A stretch of 64,000 bases of DNA from Planktothrix paucivesiculata PCC 9631 (lineage in GTDB: Bacteria; Cyanobacteriota; Cyanobacteriia; Cyanobacteriales; Microcoleaceae): NCBI RefSeq assembly GCF_900009265.2, contig NZ_LR735021.1, positions 250,136 through 314,135 of the forward strand, in the 5' to 3' direction. This document shows positions 37,580 through 47,962 of this stretch, piece after piece. Position 1 is the stretch's first letter, and each line of letters starts with the position of its first letter. The translations under genes were made by a program, and so were the position numbers. Below the pieces are notes generated by a model. That model was not told the origin of the DNA, searched no databases, and worked only from the letters and a program-made list of their open reading frames with translations.

Positions 37580-38848
37580 TTAGGGCTTGGGAACATCATA
37601 ATAGGCAGGAATCCCTTGAACTTGTAACTCATCCCGTAGGCGTTTAGCTGCGGCCGCATCGGTTAGGGCACCCAGTTGAATTTTTTTACCCGTTTTGAAC
37701 TCGGCAATATAGGCATCGGGAACCACTTCTTTCGCCTGTTCAAAGGAACGCTCACCCTTGTAATCTAGGACAACATAATAATATCCGTCCCCGGATTTTA
37801 TCGGTTCCGTGGGTCGGGCTGGAGTCGGTGTTGTTGCCTTTGCTGTTGCCACGGTCGCAGCCGCACCACCCCCGGGTTGAATCGTGGAGGTGTTAGTCCC
37901 CTGTCCAGTTACGGGGGGAGTCACAGCAGGAATTACAGGTTTTTTAGGTAACAACTCCTGAGTCAGATTATTTAAACCCGGATCACTTGAGGATGTCGGG
38001 TTATTCGAGGGCACGGGTAAGGTTGTCGCCGGACTCGGGGGTAAGGGGGCAGGGACGGAAGGGAGCGGAACTGGATTCGGATTCGGATTAATATGGCTCA
38101 AGGTATCCAAATTCAAGTTGACAAATTCCTTGGCCGCTAAATTAGGGGAAAGAGAATCCGTAGGGGGAAGGGATGTTTCTGTGGTGGCTACGGTTGGGGG
38201 GGTAGCAGGAGTCGGGTTAGCCGTAGGAAAAAACCGATTCAACCCCAAACTATTCCGACCCGAGGGAGACGAGATCACATAGCTTAAAGCCGTACAGGAT
38301 AGCAAAAATAGAACCATGGAAGCAATGCCCAGGGGGGTTAAGAGACTGGCCATCAAACTCCGATTTTCCCGGGGGTGGGAGCGCCGTTCTTCTATACTTT
38401 TGATCAGGGCTTCCGTGGATTCTAAATATCCATCCGATGCAGTTTGAGCCGGGGCGGGTGACTTCAAACTAAAACTAACCGCCGGTTCAGTCCCATTGGT
38501 TTTAGGGGGACTTGTCGATGGTGGTTGAGTCGCAATAGCCAAGGGTGCAGATTTTGCGGGAACCACGGTTTCCCAGCCCGGGGGTTGAGTTTGGGGTTCA
38601 AATAGTTTTCCCTCCGATGCTGCGGTGTCACTCATCGCCACGGCTACAGCATCGGTCGCTTGTTCAAACTGCGAGTTAATTTGTCCGTTGGGGTCGGGTG
38701 TGGTTTGTTTTGTCCGTCGTCGATGACGCCGATAACGGGTTAATTCTGATTCCAGTTGCACATCCAAATAACCTAAAACCGCTTGGAGTTGGGGTTTTAG
38801 TTCTGGCTGTGAGGATTGAGGGGAGTTGATCTCAGATATTTGACTCAT
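37580..38848 (-). CDS. SPOR-domain membrane protein
   Basis: 422 aa from the ATG at 38848. The N-terminal 170 residues are polar, with an RYRRHRRR basic patch; one membrane helix (TPLGIASMVLFLLSCTALSYVI); then about 150 residues of P/T/S-rich linker; a C-terminal SPOR-like domain from about 350 (GYYYVVLDYKG..SFEQAKEV, IQLGALTDAAAAKRLRDEL). SPOR domains bind denuded septal peptidoglycan, so a cell-division or envelope role is likely. Convergent with the MCP gene. Confidence 0.82.
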   Translation of the reverse strand: MSQISEINSPQSSQPELKPQLQAVLGYLDVQLESELTRYRRHRRRTKQTTPDPNGQINSQFEQATDAVAVAMSDTAASEGKLFEPQTQPPGWETVVPAKSAPLAIATQPPSTSPPKTNGTEPAVSFSLKSPAPAQTASDGYLESTEALIKSIEERRSHPRENRSLMASLLTPLGIASMVLFLLSCTALSYVISSPSGRNSLGLNRFFPTANPTPATPPTVATTETSLPPTDSLSPNLAAKEFVNLNLDTLSHINPNPNPVPLPSVPAPLPPSPATTLPVPSNNPTSSSDPGLNNLTQELLPKKPVIPAVTPPVTGQGTNTSTIQPGGGAAATVATAKATTPTPARPTEPIKSGDGYYYVVLDYKGERSFEQAKEVVPDAYIAEFKTGKKIQLGALTDAAAAKRLRDELQVQGIPAYYDVPKP

Positions 38849-38947
38849 GGTTAAACTCCTATACAAAACTTGATTAAACCTATCTAAGTCTCACGATTGA
38901 ATGTGAGTTTATCTATATTTTGATTTATTTTACTCATTTGGCTAACA

Positions 38948-39532
38948 ATGCAATCCCTCCATCATATTTTAGGTCGCCTTCAATCTCAGATTCTTACCCC
39001 AGAACAGCAACAATTTCAAGATCTCTGTCAATGTTGGTCTGAAATCGTGGGAACTGTGGCCAGTCGTCATACCCGTCTGGTCACTTGGCATCGAGGCGTG
39101 TTGAGTGTGGCTACCTCTAGTGCCACTTGGTCTCAGGATTTAACCTTAAGACGGGTGCAAATTATCCATAAATTGCATCAAAAACTCTTATTTCCAGTTC
39201 AGGAGATCAAATTTTCTCCGGCGGGCTGGCGCTATCAACGCCATGGGGAGCAACCCAGTTCCTTTCCTGCTCCGGCCGATGAATTATCTCAAATTTGGCA
39301 GGAACATCCCAGTCGGGTTGAGATTCCGACCCCAATCCCAAAAGATGACATTCAAGCGTCCCGGCGTTCCCCTATGACCCCCTTAACCGCCTTTGAAGAT
39401 TGGGCTAATTGTTTGAAGCAGCGATCGCAAGATCTTCCCTTGTGTCCCCAATGCCACTGTCCCACCCCCCCAGGGGAATTATCCCGTTGGTCAGTCTGTG
39501 GCCTCTGTGCCACGAAAAATCTAAATCAATGA
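38948..39532 (+). CDS. DUF721 / DciA-like protein with C-terminal zinc-ribbon-like motif
   Basis: 194 residues. The first 95 (LHHILGRLQSQ, CWSEIVGTVASRHTRLVTWHRGVLSVATSSATWSQDLTL) fit DUF721, the KH-like fold of DciA, which helps load the replicative helicase in bacteria lacking DnaC. A variable linker leads to a CPQCHC...CGLC cluster (about residues 166-188), possibly a zinc site. The helicase-loading role is inferred from the family. Confidence 0.8.
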   Translation: MQSLHHILGRLQSQILTPEQQQFQDLCQCWSEIVGTVASRHTRLVTWHRGVLSVATSSATWSQDLTLRRVQIIHKLHQKLLFPVQEIKFSPAGWRYQRHGEQPSSFPAPADELSQIWQEHPSRVEIPTPIPKDDIQASRRSPMTPLTAFEDWANCLKQRSQDLPLCPQCHCPTPPGELSRWSVCGLCATKNLNQ

Positions 39533-39839
39533 CCGATTTAGCTTTTGAGTCGTTTTTTAGGAAATTTATACTGATTTTATCGATCCTTTTATCTCAATTA
39601 AACCTTGATCCCTATAGATTCTAATCTCTTTAGGCTAAAATCTGTCAAATTTACAATTCTTAATTTTTTAAATTGATTGGGGATCTAAATTCCCAACAAA
39701 ATATAAAATAAGTGTTAAGGTTTTTGGGGATAAAAAATTAACTCAAAACCAGACAGAATCTAAGTTTCACCCTAAAAAATCCAGATTTGATGATCCCCGA
39801 TAATTTATAGATAGGTAATGTTCTTGGGGAAATCAAAGT
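39533..39839. other. Gene-free AT-rich stretch
   Basis: 307 bases without a supported gene, RNA or repeat. It presumably contains the DUF721 transcript end and the promoter of the next gene. Confidence 0.5.
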
Positions 39840-40109
39840 ATGGAGTCTGGAAACTTGATATCGGTCTGCCGTAATTGCCAAAAATACACCCCCGAAGGCC
39901 ATCGCGGGGGGTATTGTCAGCTTCTTCAAGTTTCAGTTAAAGGTAGTTGGAAGTCTTGTCAATTAGCACTTCCCGCCTTTGCTCCATCTTGGGAAACCCT
40001 AGAAAAGCTCATCCACTTACCCCAAGAAACGCCTTGCCCGGGAGATATGATACCTTTAGAGTCCCATCGAGTTCATCAGCTAGAGGAAGCAGAATCGTTA
40101 TTAGCTTAA
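39840..40109 (+). CDS. Small Cys-containing protein of unknown function
   Basis: 89 residues. The N-terminal half has VCRNCQKYTPEGHRGGYCQLLQVSVKGSWKSC, a four-cysteine pattern (CxxC..C..C) that could bind zinc or an iron-sulphur cluster; then ALPAFAPSWETLE and an acidic tail. The appearance is that of a conserved cyanobacterial small protein. No function can be assigned. Convergent with menB. Confidence 0.65.
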   Translation: MESGNLISVCRNCQKYTPEGHRGGYCQLLQVSVKGSWKSCQLALPAFAPSWETLEKLIHLPQETPCPGDMIPLESHRVHQLEEAESLLA

Positions 40110-40163
40110 TTTAAAAATTTGCGGGCTAGGAGTTCCCAGTCCCCGCAAAAATCCGATCCTAGA

Positions 40164-40997
40164 CTAAGGAAGCCAGGGATATTGGCGGAAATTAGGCGAT
40201 CGCTTCTCCAAGAAAGCCTGTTTCCCTTCCGTTCCTTCCTCAGTCATGTAATAGAGTAAAGTGGCATTACCAGCTAGTTCCTGTAGACCTGCTTGGCCAT
40301 CACAATCGGCATTGAACGCCGCTTTTAAACAGCGAATGGCAATGGGGCTTTTATCCAGAATTTCCTGAGCCCATTCAATTCCTTCTAATTCCAATTGTTC
40401 GACGGGAACAACATGATTAATTAACCCCATATCTAGGGCCTGTTGAGCATTATATTGACGACACAAATACCAAATTTCTCGGGCTTTCTTTTGACCGACA
40501 ATTCGAGCTAAATAACTCGCTCCAAATCCCCCATCAAAACTGCCGACTTTCGGCCCCGTTTGACCAAAAATTGCATTATCCGCTGCTAGGGTTAAATCAC
40601 AAATTAAATGCAGTACATGACCGCCACCGATCGCATATCCAGCAACTAAAGCAATTACAACTTTCGGCATACTTCGGATTAACCGTTGTAAATCTAAAAC
40701 GTTTAATCGAGGGATACCCGCATCATCAATATATCCGGCATCCCCCCGTACACTTTGATCCCCGCCGGAACAAAAGGCATATTTCCCATCGGTATGAGGC
40801 CCGGCTCCAGTGAATAAGACCACACCAATATTGATGTCTTCTCGGGCATCAGAAAAGGCATCGTAGAGTTCAAAAACCGTTTTAGGTCGAAAAGCATTGC
40901 GTTTTTCAGGACGGTTAATCGTAATTTTAGCTATTCCGTCGGCTTTGTGATACAGAATATCTTCGTAGGTTTTGGCAATTTGCCATGTAACTGACAT
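40164..40997 (-). CDS. menB: 1,4-dihydroxy-2-naphthoyl-CoA synthase
   Basis: 277-residue crotonase-fold enzyme of phylloquinone (vitamin K1) synthesis, required for the A1 cofactor of photosystem I. Oxyanion segments are [15 protein letters not shown] and [23 protein letters not shown]; the characteristic [21 protein letters not shown] follows, then [15 protein letters not shown]. The C-terminus ...[11 protein letters not shown] is typical of MenB. Confidence 0.97.
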   Translation of the reverse strand: MSVTWQIAKTYEDILYHKADGIAKITINRPEKRNAFRPKTVFELYDAFSDAREDINIGVVLFTGAGPHTDGKYAFCSGGDQSVRGDAGYIDDAGIPRLNVLDLQRLIRSMPKVVIALVAGYAIGGGHVLHLICDLTLAADNAIFGQTGPKVGSFDGGFGASYLARIVGQKKAREIWYLCRQYNAQQALDMGLINHVVPVEQLELEGIEWAQEILDKSPIAIRCLKAAFNADCDGQAGLQELAGNATLLYYMTEEGTEGKQAFLEKRSPNFRQYPWLP

Positions 40998-41051
40998 TAT
41001 CGGTAATTAATTAGGGGATGAGAATAAGAAAACAGCCTTTGATTCTATCAA

Positions 41052-42083
41052 TTAATGGGTGGGTAATCCAATTAAATTACCCGTTCCTGATACCACTTCC
41101 CCGATAGAATAGGCGGCAATTCCTTGGGTTTGAAACCATTCTTTTGTAGTTTCAGCCTGTTGGGGCGCGACCAAAACCACAAAACCGATCCCCATATTAA
41201 AAGTATCAAACATAGCCGCAGAGCTAATTTCACCCTCTTGAGCTAACCAGTTAAAAATCGGGAGAATCGGCCAACTGTCGGGATAAATTTTAATCGATTG
41301 TCCCGAACTCAGACAGCGCGGCAGATTTTCCGGTAAACCACCTCCGGTAATATGGGCCATGCCATGAATCTCTAGGCCATTACGCAGAGCTTGTAACACG
41401 GGTTTAACATAAATTTGAGTCGGGGTTAAACAGACCTCGGCAATGGATTGACCCGCTAAGGTTTCCGGGGATTGATTCCAGTCCCATCCGCGATCGCTCA
41501 CCACTTTACGAACTAAACTAAACCCATTACTATGCACCCCACTACTGGCCAGTCCAATCGCCACATCCCCGATTTCGACTTGAGATCCATTTAACATTCG
41601 GCTTTTTTCCACAATTCCCACACAAAAACCCGCCATGTCATATTCCCCGGGTTGATAAAATCCGGGCATTTCGGCTGTTTCTCCCCCCAGGAGACTACAT
41701 CCGGCCTGTTGACACCCTTGGGCTACCCCGGCAACAACTTGAGTTAATTGGTGGGGATCAAGTTTTCCCGTGGCTAAATAGTCGAGAAAAAATAGGGGCT
41801 CTGCCCCACAGGTGAGAACATCATTCACACACATGGCAACTAAATCAATCCCCACGGTATCGTGGCGGTTGAGGATTGTGGCTAATTTTAACTTGGTTCC
41901 CACTCCATCGGTTCCCGATACCAGGACGGGTTCGGTATAGCCCGCAGGCAATGCAAAACAGCCACCAAACCCCCCCAGTCCCCCTAGAACTTCCGGTCGA
42001 TAGGTTTTCTGTACGAGGTTGCGAATCTGATCGACAAAATCCCGACCCGCTTGAATATCAACACCAGCTTCCCGATAATCCAT
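41052..42083 (-). CDS. purM: Phosphoribosylformylglycinamidine cyclo-ligase
   Basis: AIR synthetase of purine biosynthesis. 343 aa from the ATG at 42083 ([10 protein letters not shown], the normal family start; the frame is open to 42122). ATP-site motifs: [50 protein letters not shown] and [13 protein letters not shown]. Single gene. Confidence 0.97.
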   Translation of the reverse strand: MDYREAGVDIQAGRDFVDQIRNLVQKTYRPEVLGGLGGFGGCFALPAGYTEPVLVSGTDGVGTKLKLATILNRHDTVGIDLVAMCVNDVLTCGAEPLFFLDYLATGKLDPHQLTQVVAGVAQGCQQAGCSLLGGETAEMPGFYQPGEYDMAGFCVGIVEKSRMLNGSQVEIGDVAIGLASSGVHSNGFSLVRKVVSDRGWDWNQSPETLAGQSIAEVCLTPTQIYVKPVLQALRNGLEIHGMAHITGGGLPENLPRCLSSGQSIKIYPDSWPILPIFNWLAQEGEISSAAMFDTFNMGIGFVVLVAPQQAETTKEWFQTQGIAAYSIGEVVSGTGNLIGLPTH

Positions 42084-42544
42084 CTTCTGTTTTCCTGATT
42101 GACCTAAAAGATATTTAAGCAATTTTCGGCACGATTATTTTTTGTTCTGGTGGTACTCATCGGCAGGCTATTAATTAAACCCATAAGAAAATTTAATCAA
42201 AACGTGATGGGGAAAATTTTCATGGCCTTAGAATGTCTACATCCTTTTATCAATCAGGGTTATACCTTAACACTGAACAGTTTAGTTTTTCAAAAAACCT
42301 GCAAACCCTTGATATGTAGTGATCCCCAAATTTCCAAGTTCGTGTTAGTCTGTTGCAGTTCCTCAAACAAAGGTGAATGGGGAACGAGTGTGAGTTGACG
42401 AATTGAATTACCTGATATTTGGGTTAAAACCCAACGATTGAAACTTTCAGCATTTTATTAGCTGATTTCCAGGCTCCAAATTCAGGAGATATCAACCAGG
42501 GTAAAGCTTCAACTCGATAACCAGCAGTTTTGAGAGTATATTTT
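42084..42544. other. Long gene-free region before rlpA
   Basis: 461 bases between divergent purM and rlpA. It holds an open frame at 42150-42398 whose product looks random, and no recognisable RNA or repeat. A long 5' leader for rlpA is possible. Confidence 0.4.
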
Positions 42545-43579
42545 ATGAAACATAAACTTTGGGGCGGTCTGACAGCAGTTATTCTTCTGCCTGTCTTGAG
42601 CTTAACCTCCTCGGGCCATGCTGAATCAATATCAGCGTCTAACCCGACTTCTAACCTCAGTGAAGGAAAAAGTTTGACGGCTTCAGAATCCACTGATGTG
42701 ATTAAAGTAGGAGAATATCAATCCCAACAGGCTAATGCTTCGTTACTACCCGAAAGCGTAGCTAAAATTAAAGCCCATGAACTCAATCAACAACAGGCTG
42801 CCACCCTTTATATTAGAAATATTCCCGTCCTGACATTTATCAAAAACACGAATTTCGATTCTAAGGCGATCACACCCCCAACCCTTCAGCCCATCAAAGT
42901 GGGGTCGTATTCTGATCAGGTCTATCTACCTAACTCCACCACCTCTGCCACCGGGCCCACCGTCGCCACCGATCCCGTTTCTAGGGCCACTGCGGTTGCA
43001 GCCGAAATTAACCAACTGATTCGCAATAACTTTGACGCCAGTACCATTCAAGTCCGATGGGATCAAGCACAGGAGCGTTACCTGATTGAAGTAGCCGGTC
43101 AGGAACTCGTCACCATCGACTCCCAAACAATTCTACCGGATACCACCAATGACAAGGCAACGGATGCCCTACAAGCCACCAATAGACTCAGACGGCAAAT
43201 TGGCAATGCTCCCCCTTTGAATGCCATTGAAGGCCAACCCAAACTTTCAATTCCAGACGTAGCGAAGGGATATTTGTTGCAACGGATTGAGGGTTGGGCG
43301 TCTTGGTATGGCCCTGGCTTTGATGGCAACTTAACAGCCAATGGAGAAACCTTTGACCAATACGATTTAACTGCGGCCCATCCCTCCTTACCCTTTGGGA
43401 CGACGGTACGAGTCACCAATAAAGATAACGGCCAATCCGTTGTCGTGCGGATTAATGATCGTGGCCCCTATGCGGGTGGTCGTGTGCTTGATTTATCCAA
43501 AGGAGCGGCTCAAGCGATTGGGATGCTTGGTAGTGGAGTGGCTCCCGTGCAAATTGATGTATTGACTGCTAATCAGTAA
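42545..43579 (+). CDS. rlpA: RlpA-family septal ring lytic transglycosylase
   Basis: 344 aa from the ATG at 42545. Signal peptide ([22 protein letters not shown]). A 220-residue variable region is followed by the double-psi beta-barrel: [60 protein letters not shown] and [16 protein letters not shown]. RlpA proteins cleave denuded glycan at the septum. No C-terminal SPOR domain is present here; a separate SPOR protein lies at 37580. Confidence 0.9.
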   Translation: MKHKLWGGLTAVILLPVLSLTSSGHAESISASNPTSNLSEGKSLTASESTDVIKVGEYQSQQANASLLPESVAKIKAHELNQQQAATLYIRNIPVLTFIKNTNFDSKAITPPTLQPIKVGSYSDQVYLPNSTTSATGPTVATDPVSRATAVAAEINQLIRNNFDASTIQVRWDQAQERYLIEVAGQELVTIDSQTILPDTTNDKATDALQATNRLRRQIGNAPPLNAIEGQPKLSIPDVAKGYLLQRIEGWASWYGPGFDGNLTANGETFDQYDLTAAHPSLPFGTTVRVTNKDNGQSVVVRINDRGPYAGGRVLDLSKGAAQAIGMLGSGVAPVQIDVLTANQ

Positions 43580-43589
43580 TCGGTCATAA

Positions 43590-43623
43590 GAATTACGAAT
43601 TACGAATTACGAATTACGAATTA
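43590..43623. repeat. Heptad tandem array GAATTAC, 4-5 units
   Basis: Four perfect units and a fifth truncated one, 10 bp after the rlpA stop codon. Same unit as at 32069. Confidence 0.88.
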
Positions 43624-43738
43624 AGTCGTAATTTGTAGTTCTTAATTGCTTGGTAATTTTGGGTTTCACCATTACCCAATCACTCATTTAGGTGCTTAAC
43701 TGATCATGCGGATACTTGATAATGCGGATACTTGATTT

Positions 43739-45268
43739 ATGGTTCGTCTTTTGACTAGCGTTGCTGCCCTGCGGTGTTCTCTTCGTTCCTACCGAACTCA
43801 AAACCCTTTAAATTTTGTGGGTCTAGTTCCCACCATGGGGGGTTTACATTTAGGGCATCTGAGCTTAATTCAACGGGCTAAAGCCGAAAATGGTTTGGTG
43901 GTGGTGAGTATTTTTGTGAATCCTCTACAATTTGGGCCGAATGAGGATTTCCAAACCTATCCCCGGCGGTTAGAAACGGATTTGCAGCAGTGTGAACAGG
44001 CGGGAGTTGATGTCATCTTTGCTCCGTCAGTAGAGGAGATGTATCAATCCTCCGTGCAGACCATGGTGATTCCACCGACATCAATCATGTCTGGATTATG
44101 TGGGAAATCTCGCCCCGGACATTTTCCAGGGGTAGCAACGGTTGTGACCAAATTATTGAATTTAGTGCAACCGGATCGGGCCTATTTTGGACAAAAAGAT
44201 GCCCAACAGGTGGCGATTATTCAAGGTTTAGTTCAGGATTTGAACTTGCCAATTGAGATTATTCCCTGTCCGATTGTGCGCGAGCCGTCGGGACTGGCCT
44301 ATAGTTCTCGGAATCAATATTTAACGACCTTAGAACAAAAGCAAGCAACGGTTTTATATCGGGCGCTACGTCGCGGCCAAGAACATTTCCACAAAGGTTG
44401 TGATTCAGCCACGGAGATTAAAACCGTTGTCCAAACTGAATTAGAGACGGAACCGGAAGTACAGGTAGAATATATTGAGTTAGTCGAACCCCAGACGTTA
44501 ATTCCCTTAGCTACAGTTGAAAAAACCGGGTTATTAGCGATCGCGGCTCGTGTGGGACAAACTCGTTTAATTGATAATATGATTCTGCGCCGTCGTCAAC
44601 CGATTATCGCCATTGATGGCCCCGCCGGAGCCGGGAAATCCACCGTTACCCGTAAAATTGCCGAGGCGTTGGGATTGTTATATTTAGATACCGGGGCCAT
44701 GTATCGGGCCGTGACCTGGTTGGTGTTACAGTCTGGAATTGCGGTTGATGATCAAGTGGCGATCGCTGAAATCGTCAGTAACTGCCGAATTGAATTGATC
44801 CCCGACGGCAAACAACCCAGAACGCTGATTAATGGCCAGGATGTGACTGAAGCGATTCGATCCTTGGAAGTAACGGCTAATGTGTCGGCGATCGCGGCTC
44901 AATGGTCTGTGCGTCAGGCTTTGGTAAAACAGCAACGGGCGTTTGGAAATCAAGGCGGAATTGTTGCCGAAGGTCGGGATATTGGGACAACGGTATTCCC
45001 GGATGCAGAATTGAAAATTTTCTTAACCGCATCTGTACAAGAACGGGCAAAACGGAGATTATTAGAACTGCACAGTCAAGGCAATACGGATATTACTCAA
45101 GAACAACTGGAACAGGATATTGCCGAGCGGGATCGGCTGGACAGCAATCGGGCTATTTCCCCCTTGAGAAAAGCCGCCGATGCGGTGGAAATTCAAACGG
45201 ATCATTTAACCATTGAGGATGTGATTCAACGGGTTGTAAGTTTATATCCCCAAAACCTAACGTTTTAA
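43739..45268 (+). CDS. panC/cmk: Bifunctional pantoate-beta-alanine ligase / cytidylate kinase
   Basis: 509 residues. Residues 1-280: PanC with VPTMGGLHLGHLSLIQRA, FVNPLQFGPNEDF, RPGHFPGVATVVTKLLNL and YFGQKDAQQVAII, making pantothenate. Residues about 285-505: Cmk with P-loop IAIDGPAGAGKSTVTRKIAE, LDTGAMYRAVTW, GRDIGTTVFPDAELKIFLTA and RDRLDSNRAISPL. The fusion is standard in cyanobacteria. Confidence 0.97.
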   Translation: MVRLLTSVAALRCSLRSYRTQNPLNFVGLVPTMGGLHLGHLSLIQRAKAENGLVVVSIFVNPLQFGPNEDFQTYPRRLETDLQQCEQAGVDVIFAPSVEEMYQSSVQTMVIPPTSIMSGLCGKSRPGHFPGVATVVTKLLNLVQPDRAYFGQKDAQQVAIIQGLVQDLNLPIEIIPCPIVREPSGLAYSSRNQYLTTLEQKQATVLYRALRRGQEHFHKGCDSATEIKTVVQTELETEPEVQVEYIELVEPQTLIPLATVEKTGLLAIAARVGQTRLIDNMILRRRQPIIAIDGPAGAGKSTVTRKIAEALGLLYLDTGAMYRAVTWLVLQSGIAVDDQVAIAEIVSNCRIELIPDGKQPRTLINGQDVTEAIRSLEVTANVSAIAAQWSVRQALVKQQRAFGNQGGIVAEGRDIGTTVFPDAELKIFLTASVQERAKRRLLELHSQGNTDITQEQLEQDIAERDRLDSNRAISPLRKAADAVEIQTDHLTIEDVIQRVVSLYPQNLTF

Positions 45269-45296
45269 TAAAGATGTATTCTTATTAACATCTTTA
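45269..45296 (+). terminator. Hairpin after panC/cmk
   Basis: Arms TAAAGATGT/ACATCTTTA with a 10-base loop directly after the stop codon; no long T-run follows, so strength is uncertain. Confidence 0.5.
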
Positions 45297-45489
45297 TGCA
45301 CTAAGATTTTGTAGGTATTATGTTTAAACCCTCAAAATTAATCAGGTTACATTTGTGATCTGGGTATTGACTTTTTATTAAAAATATGCTTCTTTTATCG
45401 CTGATCTCAAGGGTAGATCGGTGGATATTTTAGGTGCAGCTTGATCGATCTCAATTCTACAATTTATTTTGGTGTGAAGGAGTAATCTC

Positions 45490-46479
45490 GTGGCTCAGTA
45501 TAGTCCTATTCTGCGACAACAAAAAATCGCCTTATTTGCTTTGGTCGCTGCTACTACCAGTTTTGCGATGGGTGTGATGTTACCTGTTAATTTGCGGGTG
45601 GAGCGATCGGGTAAACCCAGTATTCCGGCGGTTGCGACCAAGCCGCAAAACGAGGCTCCGCAAGTAACGGAAAAGGCTCAAACTTCTGAGAATAGCCCTA
45701 AAGTTTTATCGGGGTCGGGTTTGAATTTTAAAGGCGCGATCGCCCAACGAGTAGATTATCTGGAAACGACCTTAGCACAACTCAAGACTCAACGATTTAG
45801 TTATGCCATTCCCCAACAATTTCAAGGGAAAACTATTAAGGAAGTGAGTATTCCCGGGGAACAAAAAGTCATTGCTCTGACCTTTGATGATGGCCCCTGG
45901 CCGAATAGCACCCAACAAATTTTAGATATTCTCAAAGAGAATAAGATTAAAGCGACCTTCTTTTGGGTGGGTGCAGCCTTGAAAAATCACAAAAATATTG
46001 CCAAGACCGTCGTTAATGAAGGTCATGTGGTGGCGAATCATTCTTGGAGTCACCGTTATGGGAAACACAGTTCAGAAGCAGCAGCTAAAGAAATTGAAAG
46101 CACGGCTCAATTAATTGAAGAATTAACAGGAATTGAAAGTCCCATATTTCGACCCCCGGGCGGGAATTTGACTAATGGTTTAGTGGATTATGTGTTAGGA
46201 AAAAATTATGTTAATGTGATGTGGTCAGCCGATTCCCAGGATTGGAAATCTTCATCAGGAAAAATTATTGATCAGGTTTTAAAAGATTCTAAATCTGGGG
46301 GAATTGTTTTGATGCACGATGGCGGCGGAAATCGTTCAGAAACAGTAAAAGCCTTACCTACTATCATTAAAAGCCTGAAGGAACAGGGTTATACTTTTGT
46401 AACCTTGCCTGAATTACTAGAAATAGCCGATCAAAAACCCGTTGAACAACCTCAACCAACTGATAGCAGTCAACCGTAA
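45490..46479 (+). CDS. Polysaccharide deacetylase (NodB fold)
   Basis: 329 residues, GTG start preceded by GAAGGAG. A membrane-anchor-like N-terminus (IALFALVAATTSFAMGVMLPVNL) leads to a spacer and a NodB domain from about 130: LTFDDGPWPNST (catalytic and metal DD), VANHSWSHRYG (HxxxH metal ligands), FRPPGGN, and WSADSQDWKS with IVLMHDGGG. Metal-dependent removal of N-acetyl groups from peptidoglycan or exopolysaccharide is expected at the cell envelope. Confidence 0.92.
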   Translation: MAQYSPILRQQKIALFALVAATTSFAMGVMLPVNLRVERSGKPSIPAVATKPQNEAPQVTEKAQTSENSPKVLSGSGLNFKGAIAQRVDYLETTLAQLKTQRFSYAIPQQFQGKTIKEVSIPGEQKVIALTFDDGPWPNSTQQILDILKENKIKATFFWVGAALKNHKNIAKTVVNEGHVVANHSWSHRYGKHSSEAAAKEIESTAQLIEELTGIESPIFRPPGGNLTNGLVDYVLGKNYVNVMWSADSQDWKSSSGKIIDQVLKDSKSGGIVLMHDGGGNRSETVKALPTIIKSLKEQGYTFVTLPELLEIADQKPVEQPQPTDSSQP

Positions 46480-46600
46480 ATCAAGAAATATTATAGGGTT
46501 GGTAACACTGGAAAGTTATAATTAGTTATCTGTTGTTATCAACCCTGGAATATTGTTAGATATAGTTAATATTAACTCATTTGTTGAGGAGTTTAAGGTT

Positions 46601-47092
46601 GTGATTGTTTCTGATAATTTAGCTCCAGATTTAATAGTTAATAAATCTCTGTTTCCAGATAGTTTTTTGATTACAATTGCGCCTCTTTTGTTAGAGGAAA
46701 TTTATGCTTTAGCTGATGATCCCAGAAATGGTGCAATTGTGGTGATGAGTGGTATGGTGAGAAATCAAACCGATGGTCAGCCCGTAGAATCCTTAGAATA
46801 TCAAGCCTATCAACCGATGGCAATCAAAGTCTTTGAAAAAATTGCGACGGATATTCGCACTTCATGGTTAGATGTGACCCGTGTGGTGATTCATCATCGG
46901 GTTGGACGGTTAAGAATTGGTGAAATTAGTGTTTTAATTGCGGTGGGTTGTCCTCACCGTCGAGAAGCGTTTGAAGCCTGTCAATATGCAATTGATACCT
47001 TAAAACATAGTGCACCTATTTGGAAAAAAGAACATTGGAAAGACGGTTCTAGTAGTTGGGTGAGTATTGGTGCTTGTGAAACAAATTGTTAA
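46601..47092 (+). CDS. moaE: Molybdopterin synthase catalytic subunit
   Basis: 163 aa. The GTG at 46601 has GAGGAG nine bases upstream and gives the normal family length; a TTG at 46553 is less likely. MoaE with MoaD inserts sulphur into precursor Z. Family segments: GAIVVMSGMVRNQTDG, VESLEYQAYQPMAIK, VVIHHRVGRLRIGEISVLIAV, REAFEACQYAIDTLKHSAPIWKKEHW with the active lysines. No moaD beside it. Confidence 0.95.
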   Translation: MIVSDNLAPDLIVNKSLFPDSFLITIAPLLLEEIYALADDPRNGAIVVMSGMVRNQTDGQPVESLEYQAYQPMAIKVFEKIATDIRTSWLDVTRVVIHHRVGRLRIGEISVLIAVGCPHRREAFEACQYAIDTLKHSAPIWKKEHWKDGSSSWVSIGACETNC

Positions 47093-47106
47093 TCTGAATC
47101 AAACAC

Positions 47107-47258
47107 TATAGCAATCCTATTTGAGTTGTGTTCAAAATTGTTGATCAAAAGGGAACGGGGAACAGGGAACAGGGAACAGGGAACAGGGAACAGGGGTAAT
47201 ACTTCTGGCTGTTTCATGTAAGTATTAAAATGTTACAACCTCGGCGCGGATTGCTATA
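47107..47258. mobile_element. MITE-like element, copy 2, with heptads inside
   Basis: 152 bp bounded by the perfect 11-bp inverted repeat TATAGCAATCC / GGATTGCTATA. It shares its interior with the copy at 34739-34857, but carries a tandem heptad run at 47151-47192 (about six units of GGGAACA, first degenerate) in the place where the other copy has unrelated sequence. No coding capacity. Confidence 0.85.
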
Positions 47259-47386
47259 TTTTAGACCGTTCTGAGAAAGGAATAAATCCCAAGGCAAAAG
47301 TCTAAAAGTCGCGCCGGGCAGTGGGGATTTTCTCAAGATTGGGATAAACTATAAATAGTTAACGCTATGCAGCCCATTAATATATC

Positions 47387-47788
47387 GTGTCTCCCCAACC
47401 TACAACTACTTCCAATCCCAAAGCCCTCGCTGCTTTAGACGATCAGCTTTCTAATCGTTTCATTCATCTTGACCCGGCCGGATATTTTATTATTTATATT
47501 AATCAAAAAGCGGGATTAATCTGTGCCGAACACTATACCAATGCTATCAATGAAAAAGGACTTGCGGTTGATCCTGAAACCGGAGAACCTTTTCCTTGTA
47601 CGGGGAGTTTGAAGCGCGAACCTACAGCTATTTTTAGTGGAAAAACTGCTAAGGAATTAGGGATTAAAATTACTGAAGAAACCCAACCTTGTCCCGTGAG
47701 TTGTTTGGATCATGCGTTATATTTGGGACGGGAATTTGTACGGGCGGAAATCGCCTTAATTTCCGGGTCTGATTATATTCAGGATTAA
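47387..47788 (+). CDS. DUF4346 protein
   Basis: 133 residues with a GTG start. The signature LDPAGYFIIYINQKAGLICAEHY, then ...GKTAKELGIKI and C-terminal DHALYLGREFVRAEIALISGSDYIQD match DUF4346, a domain found alone in cyanobacteria and attached to pterin-binding enzymes elsewhere. Function unknown. It is tail-to-tail with psb30. Confidence 0.75.
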   Translation: MSPQPTTTSNPKALAALDDQLSNRFIHLDPAGYFIIYINQKAGLICAEHYTNAINEKGLAVDPETGEPFPCTGSLKREPTAIFSGKTAKELGIKITEETQPCPVSCLDHALYLGREFVRAEIALISGSDYIQD

Positions 47789-47797
47789 AATTAACTA

Positions 47798-47819
47798 GAG
47801 ACGTTGGTGGCAACGTCTC
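47798..47819. terminator. Perfect hairpin between DUF4346 gene and psb30
   Basis: Arms GAGACGTTG and CAACGTCTC around GTGG. It shares the GAGACG/CGTCTC ends with the dispersed palindrome family and lies between two convergent genes, so it may stop both. Confidence 0.55.
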
Positions 47820-47830
47820 CATCCTCTTGA

Positions 47831-47962
47831 TTAGAGATCTCCGCCACGAAAAGCCAGTAAGATAATGACTGCCGGGCCAGCCACCACAATCAGACCTAAC
47901 ATTGTAAGCTGGGCAATAAGCTCAAAGTTGATATCGCCTAAAAAACTTGTAATCGCGTCCAT
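47831..47962 (-). CDS. psb30: Photosystem II protein Psb30 (Ycf12)
   Basis: 43 residues: [20 protein letters not shown], then one membrane helix ([17 protein letters not shown]) and the RGGDL end. The NFEl-IAQLT..AGP pattern is diagnostic of Ycf12/Psb30, a single-helix PSII subunit near cytochrome b559. GGAGGA lies upstream of the ATG. Confidence 0.95.
   Translation of the reverse strand: MDAITSFLGDINFELIAQLTMLGLIVVAGPAVIILLAFRGGDL

Noticed and set aside
42150..42398. 82-codon open frame upstream of rlpA
   Set aside because: No ribosome-binding site, no domain, biased residue pattern unlike a real protein.
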